A DNA stretch of 64,000 nucleotides, taken from assembly GCA_963662155.1 (NCBI GenBank), contig OY759266.1, positions 55,113,510-55,177,509 on the forward strand, given 5' to 3'. This document shows, piece by piece, positions 25,501-40,500 of this stretch (the first letter of the stretch is position 1; the number at the start of each line of letters is the position of its first letter). The notes below the pieces were generated by a model, which was given only the letters and a program-made list of their open reading frames with translations, had not been told where the DNA came from and made no database searches. A program made the translations under genes and the position numbers. This DNA comes from Lamellibrachia columna (lineage: Eukaryota; Annelida; Polychaeta; Sabellida; Siboglinidae).

Positions 25501-28500
25501 GATGAATACACGAGGAAGCTAAGGAGGGTGAGCACGGCTAAAGCTATCAATGGATGGATGGATACACGAGGAAGCTAAGGAGGGCGAGCACGGTTAATGT
25601 TGTCGACAGATGGATGAATACACGAGGAAGCTATGGAGGGTGAGCACGGTTAAAGTTGTCAACGGATGGATGAATACACGGATGGATGAATACACGAGGA
25701 AGCTATGGAGGGTGAGCACGGTTAAAGTTGTCAACAGATGGATGAATACACGAGGAAGCTAAGGAGGGTGAGCACGGTTAAAGTTGTCAACAGATGGATG
25801 AATACACGAGGAAGCTATGGAGGGTGAGCATAGTTAAAGCTGTCAACAGATGGATGGATACACGAGGAAGCTAAGGAGGGTGAGCATGGTTAAAGTTGGC
25901 AACGAATGAATGAATACATGAGGAAACTAAGGAGGGCGAGCACGGTTAAAGTTGTCAACAGATGGATGGATACACGAGGAAGCTAAGGAGGGTGAGCACG
26001 GTTAAAGATGTCAACAGATGGATGGATACACTAGGAAGCTAAGGAGGGTGAGCACAGATAAAGCTGACAACAGATGGCTGGATACACAAGGAAGCTAAGG
26101 AGTGTGAGCACGGTTAAAGTTGTCAACAGATGGATGGATACACGAGGAAGCTAAGGAGTGTGAGCACGGTTAAAGTTGTCAACAGATGGAAGAATACACG
26201 AGGAAGCTAAGGAGGGCGAGCACGGTTAAAGTTGTCAACAGATGGATGGATACACGAGGAAGCTAAGGAGGGCGAGCACGGTTAAAGCTGTCAACAAATG
26301 GATGGATACACTAGGAAGCTAAGGAGGGTGAGCACAGATAAAGCTGTCAACAGATGGATGAATACACGAAGAAGCTAAGGAGTGTGAGCACGGTTAAAGT
26401 TGTCAACAGATGGATGGATACAAGAAAAAGCTAAGGCGGGTGAGCACGGTTAAAGTTGTCAACAGATGGATGAATACACGAGGAAGCTAAGGAGGGTGAG
26501 CATAGTTAAAGCTGTCAACAGATGGATGAATACACAAGGAAGCTAAGGAGGGTGGGCAAGGTTAAAGCTGTCAACAGATGGATGGATACATGAGGAAGCT
26601 AAGGAGGGTGAGCACGGTTACAGCTGTCAACAGATGGATGAATACACGAGGAGGCTAAGGAGGGTGAGCACCGTCAAAGTTGTCAACAGATGGATGAATA
26701 CACGAGGAAGCTAAGGAGGGTGAGCACGGTTAAAGTTGTCAACGGATGGATGAATACACGAGGAAGCTAAGGAGGGTGAGCACGGTTAAAGTTGTCAACG
26801 GATGGATGAATACACGAGGAAGCTAAGGAGGGCGAGCACGGTTAAAGTTGTCAACAGATGGATGGATACACGAGGAAGCTAAGGAGGGTGAGCACGGTTA
26901 AAGTTGTCAACGGATGGATGAATACACGGATGGATGAACACACGAGGAAGCTATGGAGGGTGAGCACGGTTAAAGTTGTCAACAGATGGATGAATACACG
27001 AGGAAGCTAAGGAGGGTGAGCACGGTTAAAGTTGTCAACAGATGGATGAATACACGAGGAAGCTAAGGAGGGTAAGCACTGTTAAAGTTGTCAACGGATG
27101 GATGAATACACGAGGAAGCTAAGGAGGGTGAGCATGGTTAAAGTTGTCAACAGATGGATGAATACACGAGGAAGCTAAGGAGGGCGAGCACGGTTAAAGT
27201 TGTCAACGGATGGATGAATACACGAGGAAGCTAAGGAGGGTGAGCACAGTTAAAGCTGTCAACAGATGGATGGATACACGAGGAAGCTAAGGAGGGTGAG
27301 CACGGTTAAAACTATCAACAGATGGATGAATACACGAAGAAGCTAAGTAGGGCGAGCACGGTTAAAGCTGTCAACAGATGGATGAATACACGAGGAAGCT
27401 AAGGAGGGTGAGCACAGTTAAAGCTATCAACAGATGGATGGATACACGAAGAAGCTAAGTAGGGCGAGCACGGTTAAAGCTGTCAACAGATGGATGAATA
27501 CACGAGGAAGCTAAGGAGGGTGAGCACAGTTAAAGTTGTCAACAGATGGATGAATACACGAGGAAGCTAAGGAGGGTGAGCACGGTCAAAGTTGTCAACA
27601 GATGGATGAATACACGAGGAAGCTAAGGAGGGTGAGCATGGTTAAAGCTATCAACAGATGGATGGATACACGAAGAAGCTAAGTAGGGCGAGCACGGTTA
27701 AAGCTGTCAACAGATGGATGGATACATGAGGAAGCTAAGGAGGGTGAGCATGATTAAAAAGATAAGTCTTTAGATGATGACAAAATTGTATTATGTTTCC
27801 TACTGACACTAATTCATCCACTCACAGCTTCACACACCTGCTCATCCTTACACAAACACACCTTCTCTGGGAAGCATTCAGCTATGATATAAATATAGCC
27901 TGAAAGACTTTCAGCGAGATATCTCCATAGCTTTTTATAGCAAACTATTCATTTATATAATTTATTTATATAACCGGTTAATTAAGGCAGTGAGTCCGTT
28001 TGGAACAGTGGTCCACTTCTGTGAGAGGCCAATAGCTGCACCCTGTTACCTGATTCTTGCTACTGTAAATAGATCCACAAATAATGACGCATGTAGTTTC
28101 ATTCGGTGCACTTTGGACTGGTCTATCATTGTGACATTTAAGAGCAAAGAAGCTGAGCAAGAAAGTTCCATAATTCGCTTTAAGCATGATTTACCCCCCC
28201 CCCGTCCACTCTCTCAATCTTCTTATGCCATGTAAACTATTTCATGAGATTATGTATGAGATTGGTAGCTTCACATTCTTTATGGCAAGCATTGGAAGCT
28301 ATCAGGTGTAGTTTAAAAAAAGGTAAGTTCTTATATAGCGTGGTATCCAGTCCTTTGAACTGCTCAATGCACTTTACACTTCACCCTCTGGCAGACCTGT
28401 TTCAACTTCTCTGGGAAGCATTCAGCCATGTTGCAATTACTGCATGAAGACTATTCGTTCACATAACCACCACTGTCTGTATTGCCAGGTACTCATTTAA

Positions 28501-31500
28501 TCAGCTGAGTTAACCATGGCAACATAGGGTGATCAAACTTGCCAGAGGTTCGAAGCGACTGCAGAGGGATTTGAAACCGGGTTCTCTTGATTGAGAAGCC
28601 GGCCTTCTAACTGGTATGCTATCGCGCCCTAGTTGGGGGCCAGAAAGTGATGTCATTGGTCATATCGATTGTGAGCACTGATTTTGGGTAACTAATGAGT
28701 TCATAGTGATAGTAGCTGGTCATAATTATGTGATATCATTAGCTGCATATCCTACATCAGTAATTGGCAGGGATATTAAATGACAGGCAGTGTTTGGGTG
28801 TCATAACATTGAGTGACATCACTGCTCATACTATGTGTGATTGCAAAATTCTAACATTATCTATCTCGACTCTGTCAATGTCTTCATATTGGTGGTCTTG
28901 AACCACCGTGTAGCACAACTACTCAGGCAAATGCATTTAGCAGTTACAGTATAAACGAGAGGTGTGGAAGTGTAGTGATTAGCACATCCGCTTTACATGC
29001 CGTTACATGAGTTCTGAGTTCAAGGACCGGGCATGGGTATGTTTGGTTTAAAAACCTGGCTCTCAACATTAGGGACTGTATCGCTCATGACTCATATGAT
29101 CACATTAATATTGGTCCTGTCTCATTAATTGGGGACATAAAAGAACTACTGAGGGAGACATGCACCCTAACTATGCAGTGACCCCCTTCAGTGCCAGCAT
29201 ACATAAAGGTCTGAAATGTTCTGAAAAAGGCTGACTACTTGAATGAGACCTTGTAACACCATCGAATTGTAGTAACCACAACATACAGACTAGTCGGTTA
29301 ATATAACGTTGCTAAGTGCTGGAAACAACTAGAACTGGAACAAGAACCTGTGTGCGAGATTGTGATTAGGAGACAAACCAATGGGAGTAGGTACTGGTGG
29401 CCTTGAGCGTTAGTAATCAGGGCCCAGCTGAGTGGACGCCAAGAGCCACTTGAACAGCAGCGGTGCTTATTGTGAATCAATAGAGAAAGATTAGACAGGT
29501 TATGACGACCTGTGGTAACGACAACCAGTTTCAGTGGCCCATCAACCAGAGATGCATATACAGGGGTAGCAAATAACCAGCTGCTTGTTATTTATATCTT
29601 CGCACACGCACGCATACATGCATGCTTGCACTGATAGTGATGGACGTATGTCCAAATGGAACGTAGAATCTTGCTCTCAAGAAGAAACTCAAACATGGTC
29701 AAGATAAATTTGCAGAATGGCAGAGATCAGATGGTTCTTATCACCAGTGCTTAGGGAACAGGCAAAAAGAAAATAGCCCATGGTGAACTGACAACAAAAC
29801 AATAAAGAACCCATTGTGTAACAGGCCATAAGAAAATAGCCCAGAGTGCAACAGGCAACAATAAAATAGCCCACAGTGCAAAAGACCATAAGAAAAGATC
29901 CCACTGTACAATGTCATTGTCAGAAAATATGAAGCTATTGCAAGAACATGATCTTACGTGTATGTGAACATACACCAGTCACACAGCACTTCCACGTTAT
30001 ATGTGCTACCTTAGTGAACATGCACCAGTCACACAGCACTTCCTCGTTATATGTGCTAAGTTAGTGAACATACACCAGTCAAACAGCACTTCTACGTTAT
30101 ATGTGCTACCTTAGTGAACATGCACCAGTCACACAGCACTTCTACGTTATATGTGCTAAGTTAGTGAACATACACCAGTCAAACAGCACTTCTACGTTAT
30201 ATGTGCTACCTTAGTGAACATACACTGGTCACACAGCACTTCCTCGTTATATGTGCTACCTTAGTGAACATACACTGGTCACACAGCACTTCCTCGTTAT
30301 ATGTGCTACCTTAGTGAACATACACCAGTCACACAGCACTTCCTCGTTATATGTGCTAAGTTAGTGAACATACACCAGTCAAACAGCACTTCTACGTTAT
30401 ATGTGCTACCTTAGTGAACATGCACCAGTCACACAGCACTTCTACGTTATATGTGCTAAGTTAGTGAACATACACCAGTCAAACAGCACTTCTACGTTAT
30501 ATGTGCTACCTTAGTGAACATACACTGGTCACACAGCACTTCCTCGTTATATGTGCTACCTTAGTGAACATACACCAGTCACACAACACTTCCTCGCTAT
30601 ATGTGCTACCTTAGTGAACATACACCAGTCACACAGCACTTCCTCGCTATATGTGCTACCTTAGTGAACATACACCAGTCACACAGCACTTCCTCGTTAT
30701 ATGTGTACCCAAAACTTATCTCATGTAGTGTGTTGTTCACTTCAACTACAGGACAGAAACTACTCTATATATACAATGGGTGAGAGTCAAGTATCTGCTG
30801 TAGCTGACACCAATCAAAATACTCACACGTTGTGGTCGGAGCAGGAACTGTCGGTGACGGTCAACACAACAGACACTTTCCCAGCTGTCTTCCCTACAGA
30901 CTCAGATCCTAGCTCCTCCCTTCCACATTCCCCATCTTCCCCACCATATAAATAAAACATTTCCAATCCGCTCAAACATAACACCAATCTAGTGATGATG
31001 ATTCTATGAACTGTCACTCTAATCCAGTCAGGTGTAATACCAATCCAGTCAGCTATAACACCAGGACAGTCAGATATGACACCAGTCCCATTCTGAAGTG
31101 ACTAAAATTCAGTCGGGTGTGACTCAAACTCAGTTCGATGTGACCCGACCAAATCCAGTCATGTCTGACTCAAATCCAGTCATGGATATGACTCAAATCC
31201 CATCAGGTGTAACCTAAATCCAGTCAGGTGTTACTCAAATCCAGTCAGGTGTGACTCAAATCCAGTCAGGTGTGACTCAAATCCAGCTGTGTGTGACTCA
31301 AATCCACTTGAGTGTGACACAAATCCAGTTAGGTGTGACAAAAATCCAATCAGGCATGACTCAAACCCAGTTGTGTATGACTTAAATCCAGTCAGATGTG
31401 ATTCAAATCCAGTTGGGTTACTTAAATCCAGTCATATGTATCTCTACTACACCAATGGCTGGTGAAGCTTTGCTACACAAATTTACTTAATGCAGCTGAC

Positions 31501-34500
31501 GATCAAACACAATGCCATGCAGTTTCATTGTCAATGCAGCCATCCAAAATTACACCCCAGAGAACCAATTAAACTGATCTAACTCTGACACAACACAGAA
31601 CACACTTTGAAAATGTTCCACCACAAACAAGTTCTTCTTTGCTCCTCACTGCTCTAACTTAGCACAAAGATTAACAAAGTGCATCTCAGCAATCAAAAAA
31701 GCACAACAGTCCTATTGCCCGTAGTTACATCACGTTGACATCTCCACCTGGTTGTAAAACAACCCACTTGCTGCTATGGACACTGGTGATATCCCTTGGC
31801 ATGTGAATTGCAGTGGTAATTGAGGCAGGTTATTGGTGGCAGTAGGAGCCTGGACCGGGAGACGGCACACCTTGCTCACTGACAGGACAGCAATCAGCTA
31901 CGCTGGCCATAGAGAGCTTGCCATCTCCACTTCTAATCAACTCAACATCAGTTGCCAAGGTTTTTTCATCGATGCATCCACATATTGGCTTCGTATCCAG
32001 GCACAGCCTAGCAACTGCGTGACATCAAGTGAGTGAGCATGCAGCAGTGCATGCGTGCGTGTGTGCGTGCACCGGCTAAGAGAGTGTACTGGCACCGTAA
32101 GCCAGGTGTACCACTGAAGACTATCAACAATTCCTGGAAAACTATAATTAGCGAGTCAATACCCATGTTGCCCGCTCCACTCAACAATTGCCCAGCTGTA
32201 GGTAGGGGGCACTCTATGAACCACCTGCTGTGGTGGGGGGCATTATATAAGCCCTTTTGTGGGTGAAGGGCACTGTACATAAGCCCCTGCTGTGGGTGGA
32301 GGCACTTTATAAGCCCCTATTGTGGATGGGGACACTTTATAAACCCCTATTGTGAACTGGGGCATTTTATAAGCCCCTATTGTGAACTGGGGACACTTTA
32401 TAAGCCCCTATTGTGGATAAGGGCTTTTCTAAGCACCTATTGTATATGGTGGCACTTTATAAGCCCCTGTTGTAAATGAGAGGCACTTTGCAAACCCCTT
32501 TTGTGAGTGTGGGGAACTATGTAAACTTCTGCTGTGGATGGGGGGCATTCATAACCTGAACCTTCTGCTGTAGGTATGACTGGAGCACTTTCTGAAACCC
32601 CACTCTACTGTGGGTGCAGGGGGTGCCAGCTACAAAGCTTTTGTAATGGTTGTTGCTACAAAAACTGTCTACATGTATGTTCATGGTAAGGATCAGTTTT
32701 AAATATGGCATCTACTAGAGTGGTCTAGATGGGCCTAGAGGGATCTAGAGTGGTCTAGATGGGCCTAGAGGGATCTAGAGTGGTCTAGAGGTGTCTAGAG
32801 GGTTCCCAGTTAGAATATGCTGCAAACAGAGGAATCATTTGTCTCAATGAGTACCACAATTACAGTCAGTTTTGAATGTATCAACATTTTAAAAACAAAC
32901 CTATGTTATATTATGATAAAGGCAAATATAAACTGTATGAGCTTTTAAGCTCATAGCAGGAAAGTATTTTTTCTGGACTGTTAATTTTTTATGGGTGGTC
33001 AAGAGTTCCTTTAGAGGCTGCAAGTGATATTGTTTCTTTATTTTAACAAATAAAACATATCTCCCTTGAATGTATATATATCTATTTTGTTTGCTTTAGC
33101 ATTCTATTATTTGATGTGTGTCACATCTCGTTCCATGTGCACTGTGGGAGTATTATGGGTACTTTTGTGGGTGAGGGTACATATATACCAATATGAACCC
33201 TCAAATCCAGCCCTTTGGCCAGTGCATCAGAGAATGCATAAGTGACGGCCAGATGAAAGATAACCATCTACAACATTGCATAAGAAACTAGCACCACACC
33301 CCCCACATTTACATCTATATAATCATGACGCAGATGTCCACCAGTGGTTTATTAATCATTTGTACCCGAGATATACCGCAACACCAACACATTTACCAGG
33401 AAACAAACATGCCTGAACTATTTGCCGAATGACCTCTATATATCGATACGCTGTCATCTCAGTCGGTGATCAAAGCTATCATAATACAACTTCTGTCAGA
33501 TCCCACAAGAGTGCAGATAAATGCGACAGTGTAATAAATGTCATTGCCAGATTTAGCATCTATCAGTCGCAACTAGTGCCTGGGAAACAAGAAGCCGAGC
33601 AAGCGTCATTTATTGGCTCGTTGTTTTCATGAGGACATTGTAATTTGTAACTGGGCAATCATTGAGTGCCTCAGAGGAATGACAGGGCAACAGTTGTTTG
33701 TTCCCTGGTGAAATCAGAAAAATCCGGAATTGAAAAAATGCATACAGTAGACCGGAGCCATGTACAAGGCACTGGAGAAAACGCATAGTGACAACAGCAA
33801 CACTAGCATAGAACCGTGGTCATTCCAAATTAAATCAACCAAGAAAAGAACAAAGTGTTCTTGACATCCTCAAATTCTGATGGCACACATGCCTGTGTTA
33901 ACATGCAATACATAATGTTTTCCCATTTTTTATTTGCAACATCTCTACCTTTTATCACTGGAACTATTACGTAGTTCAGAAATGAAACAGCTTTTCTACA
34001 AGACAAACAGACCAAGTTATTATAAGCATGACAAGATTTATACACCGACACTGCTACACACTTGGTACTGACAACAACACATACAATGGATCCATTGTGC
34101 TACATACATGACAGGAGATTACGGAGATTGAGTCAATTCATTGCTACTTGAGATTGGATCAATGATGAGACATGCCTGTTGTCACCGATATAGCACTTGC
34201 AAGCCAGCAATGTTTCATTCTTGTTTCAATCATCAGATCCAGATTGTCTAATTCCAACAAGTTTTTTTCATTCTTATCAGAAAAGCCAAGATTAATATAA
34301 TGAGTTCTGCTCCTGTTTCTGGCCCGTCTATTTCAATCATGTCCAGGGCCGCTTGCTTGTGCCTAGGTCACAGTTTGGTTTAATTGTAACTGCATAATTT
34401 TTTATTAATTACAATTACAGTGTAATTGTAACTTTTTTATGTCATAATTGAGTTTTTGTTGTTTTGTAATTGACCATTGTAATTGACCAAATGTTGTAAC

Positions 34501-37500
34501 TGAACCCGTCCTGGCAGCAAGAATGCCAGGACTCACCTAAAACACTGTCTAAAATGAGCAGCAACGATACGATACGTGTACTTTTCTTTTATAAACAATC
34601 CAGTTGTACTCAACCAATGAACTGTTGCAACTGACCCTTTATGAAGTACTATAATTGATTTTTTTATTCATCGTAATTGTAACTGATTGTTTTTATGTGA
34701 TGTAATTATAATTGATTGTTTTGAGGAAATGTAATTGTAATTGGTTGTTTTGAGGCGATGTAATTGTAATTGATTATTCTGAGGCGATATAATTGTAATT
34801 GGTTGTTTTGAGGTGATGTAATTGTAATTGGTTGTTTTGAGGCAATGTAATTGTAATTGGTTGTTCTGAGATGTAATTGTAATTGGTTGTTTTGAGGCGA
34901 TTTAATTTTAACAGATTGTTTTGAGGCGATGTAATTGTAATTGATTGTTTCAAGGTGGTGTAATTGTAATTGGTTGTTTTGAGGCAATGTAACTGTAATT
35001 TGTTGTTTTGAGGTGATGTAATTGTAATTGTTTTGAGGTGATGTAATTGTAACTGGTTGTTCTGACATGCTGTCACTGTAATTGTAACTGAGTTTATATG
35101 ATGCTGTGTAACTGACAATAGTAACTGAACTCAGCCCCAGCCTCTGTACTAACAGGATGCTATGCAGAGGCAACTGACATCTGACCAAACAGCACAAGTG
35201 TTGTCAGATCATTTGTCAGAATTAAAACTTTTTAATGATATTTTCTTATTCAGTTGACTGTTCATTTGTGATTCGTGTACTGTATCCTGTCTAAAAAACG
35301 TAATGATGTATGCTGTAAAACAGTGTTGCTGTTCATCAAGGTTCCTGAAGACAAAGTTACAAATTCTGTACATGCAGTTTGGTGCAGGACAATATATCAT
35401 TTGTTCTGTACTTTTTTGACAAAAGCTGACCTTGTCACTTATAAAACAGCTGAGCTCAAACATGTTTATACGTGTTCTTTCTGTACACATTTAGTCGGTT
35501 GTAACACCCACTTCTGTTGATCACTGGGTGCAGAACACCAAGTCAACGAGGGCCAAAGTCAAGACACTGAAAGGTTCTTATTCTTCCTTTAATACGAATT
35601 TAACACTGTCCAATACCAACTTCCATGTGGATAAGCATAACCCTGAAGAATATGCTTTTTTACATGTATGACTTTTAAAAACTGATGTTACTTTTTGTAG
35701 AAGTCCTAAGCAGGCTTGTTTGTAGAGTAAGATATCACAGGTATGTGCTAGTTTTCAGACACCTGCATGATGTAAAGCAAGTGTCTAACGGCAAATGACT
35801 TCTACACTTCCTAAATCAGAGATCAAAACAACAGCAACATTTCTTCTACCGGTTCACTCAAGGAGTGCATCAATTCTTTAAGACAGTAATACCATTACAA
35901 ACCAAGTTAAGCAGTTATCAGTACTACTTACATATGCATGGGCAATAAACAGACCATGCAATGGTAGCAGCATTCATTGACCTTGAATTGTGTCTGTTTC
36001 TGTTAAAACGTGGCAGCCCACAATTGGCCAATCCATCAATGCACGTTTATCAAGTTACTGCTATTCATCAAATTCTAGTTTTCACGGAGAGTGTCACTCA
36101 GTATGATTAGTTAGTCATATTTTTGGTTATACTTACAACGGTAACAACCGTGATGCTATCATGTGATAATTCTATCAAAACTGTCAATAATATATCATCT
36201 ACAGTCGCACCCCATTATTACGCAGATTCAGATATAACGCGGTCGGTCGTGGACCCCGATTTTTTGCGGACAGGGGAAATGCCAAATGGGCCTGCTTTAA
36301 CCTACTTAGAATTGCTTTGACATTTCTCAAGTAACATTAGGCGAACAATGTCAATGAACGAGTATCAACGTGTTGTTTGTTTTGCGCTGCCGCCGACATC
36401 TATCGCTGTCGCTGGCTTCGCTTCAATGGTTTGTAAATTGCAATTGAGACTCACAAATGCGCCTCGCATAAGAATCAAATAAACAGTTTTAAATGCATTT
36501 AGTATGCAATACCAACATACCAACATAACAACATGCTTCCATTACATCGTAAATTTAATCGAAACCAAAATGCCAAATTCCTAACTCAAGGCTCTATCAG
36601 TGTACGAAAATACAAATTGAAACGATGAATCGATGTTAAGTGGTGCGTAATAAATGTATGCTTTGATCGAGATCGGTTGAAAGACGAAGTGAAACAATTA
36701 TTAATTCTACCTATTGTTGTTTTCTATGTTATTCAGCTTACATACTACGTGTGTCAAATCATATACGTTTTCGGCTGCTCAGATCCAGGTTATTATTTTT
36801 GATTCGTAGGCCTATTGGTCCAGTACATCATCATCGTTGCAGATCTGTTCTATAACAGTATACATACATGTATTTTATCCACTTCAAGATTCAACAGGGT
36901 GTGACATTTTAAAATAATACACGTTGATGCTAGTATACTCGTTTAATAAGTTCCATAAACTGTATATTGGTGTATAAGACAGTGCTGCAAGCACACTGTG
37001 GCTTCGACAGGGTTCTTGGACTTGGTGCAGCGGGTGGCGATCGCTGTTGTTTATTAGCTCCCTGATGGCAGATATGGGAACACTTAACCGGCCTCGCGTA
37101 CAGTGCCTTCCAAAATCGTGGGCCCCAACCACCGCGTTATAACAAGGCTCGACTGTATATAGAGAGGAATATTTAGAAACCAAAAGGCGATAAACAGATT
37201 CTGAGGCTGCAGAAGACAATGCGTGGATAACTGGGGTAGATAACATTAGGACAGACAACTTGACAGAAGGACTGAACAGCAGGACACGAGGTGCACTTAC
37301 AGGACGGTATTCAGCATCCACATGCTCACATCGTCAGAGATCCAGGGATTTGATGGCAGGGCAGGAAAGAGGAACGGATCCAGCTCTTCATACTGCTGAC
37401 AGTGATGAATCAAACTGAAACAGGCAACACACTGTCTAAACAAACATCACTGTCAGAAGACTAAGCATACCATCTAGATAAACATCACTGTCAGCACACC

Positions 37501-40500
37501 ATCTAGACAAACATCACTGGCAGCACACTGTCTAGACAAACATCACTATCAGCACACCATCTAGACAAACATCACTGTCAGCACATCATCCAGACAAACA
37601 TCACTGTCAGCACACTATCAAGACATACATCACTGGCAGGACATCATCTAAACAAATATTGCTGTCACCAGTCTAAAACCACCATAAAGACACTGTCTAG
37701 ACAAACATCACTGTCAGCACACTGTCTAGACAAACATCACTGTCAGCACACTGTCTAGACAAACATCACTGTCAGCACACTGACTAGACAAACATCACTA
37801 GCAACACATGATTTAGAGACAAAAACCCACATTAGCAATGTGAGACATTTCAGTAAATCCCTGGGAAGTCCCTGCTCAAGACCAGCTAGAATAGGGACAG
37901 TGCATAGGCCAGGTGTTGTCCAAATTGGAACAGCTGTAAAGAAATTTGACCATGATCACAAATGACAACACCATCCCTTAGACCCTCATCAATTTACAAC
38001 ATGCGTGGTACGGTCAAGGAGACTCTCGTTAAGACATATAATGTTGTTAGCATAGATACCATCACTTCAACACGTGTTATAATGACCAACAGAGGTTGAC
38101 AATGACTGAATCTAAAGAAGTCTACAGAAAAATATTTTTTATATCACTGCGGTTCTAGATATGCCAGAAAACTTTCTTCATTAACAAACATCCATGCATC
38201 AATGGCCGCAATGGCTGACTTCAACTCTTGTTAACCTTGAGAGCTATGTATTGCGTCTTGATGCGTGACACTACGTTTGATGACCACCAAGGGCATGGAT
38301 GGTCACGAATCACAATATTGTTCGTGTAATGATGACTTGGCAATGGCTCAGATTACATTAACAATTCCAACTCTATCAGAGGAATGACGTCAGTGCGGGT
38401 GGACCACTGAAGTACGGGGATTGGCTTCCTCATATGATTATGGACAGACATGGGATATATACTGTAGATGTACTTCACAGAAAATATAATCAGCTGGTTC
38501 ATAAATGCAGACAAATTGCAGTAAAGACGGGCCACCTGTGGCATAGGGTCTTCATTTCTGTTAGATCCCCTAGCATATTATTCCCACATGGTGTGAAATA
38601 TAAAAAGTATACCCCATCATAAGATCTATCTTAGAATATCTTTCCCATGTGGGGATATTTATACTACAACATATCCCATAACATTTATATTTCCCATGTG
38701 AGGAATATTGGTGCTGCAACATATTCCCCATGACAATTTCTTTTAGCATTTTAAATTGAACTACATGACATATCTACTAGAAAATATCATTAAAGTAATT
38801 CCCACTTAAATATATTGTGGCATCTTTTTTATGTGGGGGGAATTATAAGATGTGGCCTTTGTTTGGATGAAGTACAAATATATTTTTTATGTAGAGAAAA
38901 TTTATACTATAATATATTCCCTACCATAATATGTATAGCCACGTGCATCTTTCCAGTGCAGCTTTGTGCACAATATCTCAGGAGGGGCAACATCTTGTTA
39001 GGCCAGTGAACAAAATGCACAATGCTATGTTCATCATCAAACAGCTTTTTGCAAAAACATGCAAAAATGATTTGGTGTCTCATAAGCCCTTTGCATGTTT
39101 TGTACAAGACTATTTCCTGAAGGAGACATATATTGCAGTCTTGTAAGCCTATAACTGGCAGCATCTTTGTTTTGACAACATAATTGTTCCATTATCTTAA
39201 TCTTCAACATAAATCAACTAGAATCAACGAATGCCAAGTTTTTGGCGTTAATCACACTCAAAACACGACTGCAATGCAATAGAGATTTACTGGAAGGATA
39301 AAAACTGAGTTGCCAAACCCCCAGGGTATTTAAACAATGTATGGCACCAAACACTGTGATTATTATATTTTTCTCATGGTGATTATAGCTACATAGGAAG
39401 GAATAGTGCAGTTATATGTTAACAGTTATTGAAGATAACATATTTATATTGTGTGAGTACAGATATATTAACCATAATTGTAATTACATACGATGAACTT
39501 AAGTGACTTTATTAACAATTCATATGGAAACCTGCTTTCCAAATGCAGCCTGCACATTGACATGCAAGACCAAATTACACGTTCAACTATCAATTACATG
39601 TACAAATAAATAGCATTTCCATAAAAACATGCATTGATACAAATGCAGCATGAATCACTGTATTTTTTTATAGTAGAAATTAGTATTTCTAATGCTCATC
39701 TGATTGTTGAAGATGATATGCCAACAAGATAGCCAGTGATTGTGAGAACACCAGACAATAGCAGATCAAACATTCTTTCTTTGTGAGAACTTTTCAGAAT
39801 AAAACAATTTTCAAACACCAAATCTAAAAGGCACACATTTTGACTGGTTGTATGGGACATTGCGACACTGAACGCATTAGATGGTGAGGGTGGGGCGTGT
39901 CCGCACCCTGTAAAATAACAAATATTTTTGGTAGTAAACATTGTTTAAACTAGAAGCACAGGGGGGTTACTTAGAGATGCCTCAAGCAGGACAAGAGTAC
40001 AGATAAACCAATAACAAAATGTCTGGAAAACAGGTCTGAAGCAGGTTATAGATGCGTGTGTTTAAATGCTGGGAGCATAGTAAACAAGAAAAACGAATTA
40101 AACATCATGGTAGAAGATATTGACCCTTACATAATTGGTAAAACCGAATCATGGGCCAACACAGACATAACAGATGCTGAATTAGAATTGACAGGATACG
40201 TAATATTTAGGAGATATCGAATAGGAAGAAGGGGAGGGGGAGTTATTTTATATGTTAAAGAATCTATTCAGGCTTATGAAATAAAATTAGAAAGCAAAGC
40301 AGATTACGATGAAGCTGTTTGGTGCAAAATAGTTTCAGGAAATTCAAAATTAACTATTGGATTAGTTTACCGAAGTCCAAACATAAATGAACAGGATAAC
40401 ACAAAATTACAAAATGCTATAAAGGAAGTTAGTAAAGGGGAATGTATCATAATGGGAGATTTTAACCATGGACACATACAATGGAAATCTCTAGAGAGTA

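Noticed and set aside
15390..27758. Regular repeats as a CRISPR array
   Set aside because: Units are contiguous with no unique spacers, in a eukaryotic intron.
28555..28635. tRNA gene on the minus strand
   Set aside because: A and B boxes are present but the acceptor and D arms do not pair, and an L2-like tail follows; it is a SINE head.
34706..35197. 163-codon minus-strand ORF
   Set aside because: Translation of the 29-bp taattg array (NYNYIASKQ repeats); overlapping frame equally open.
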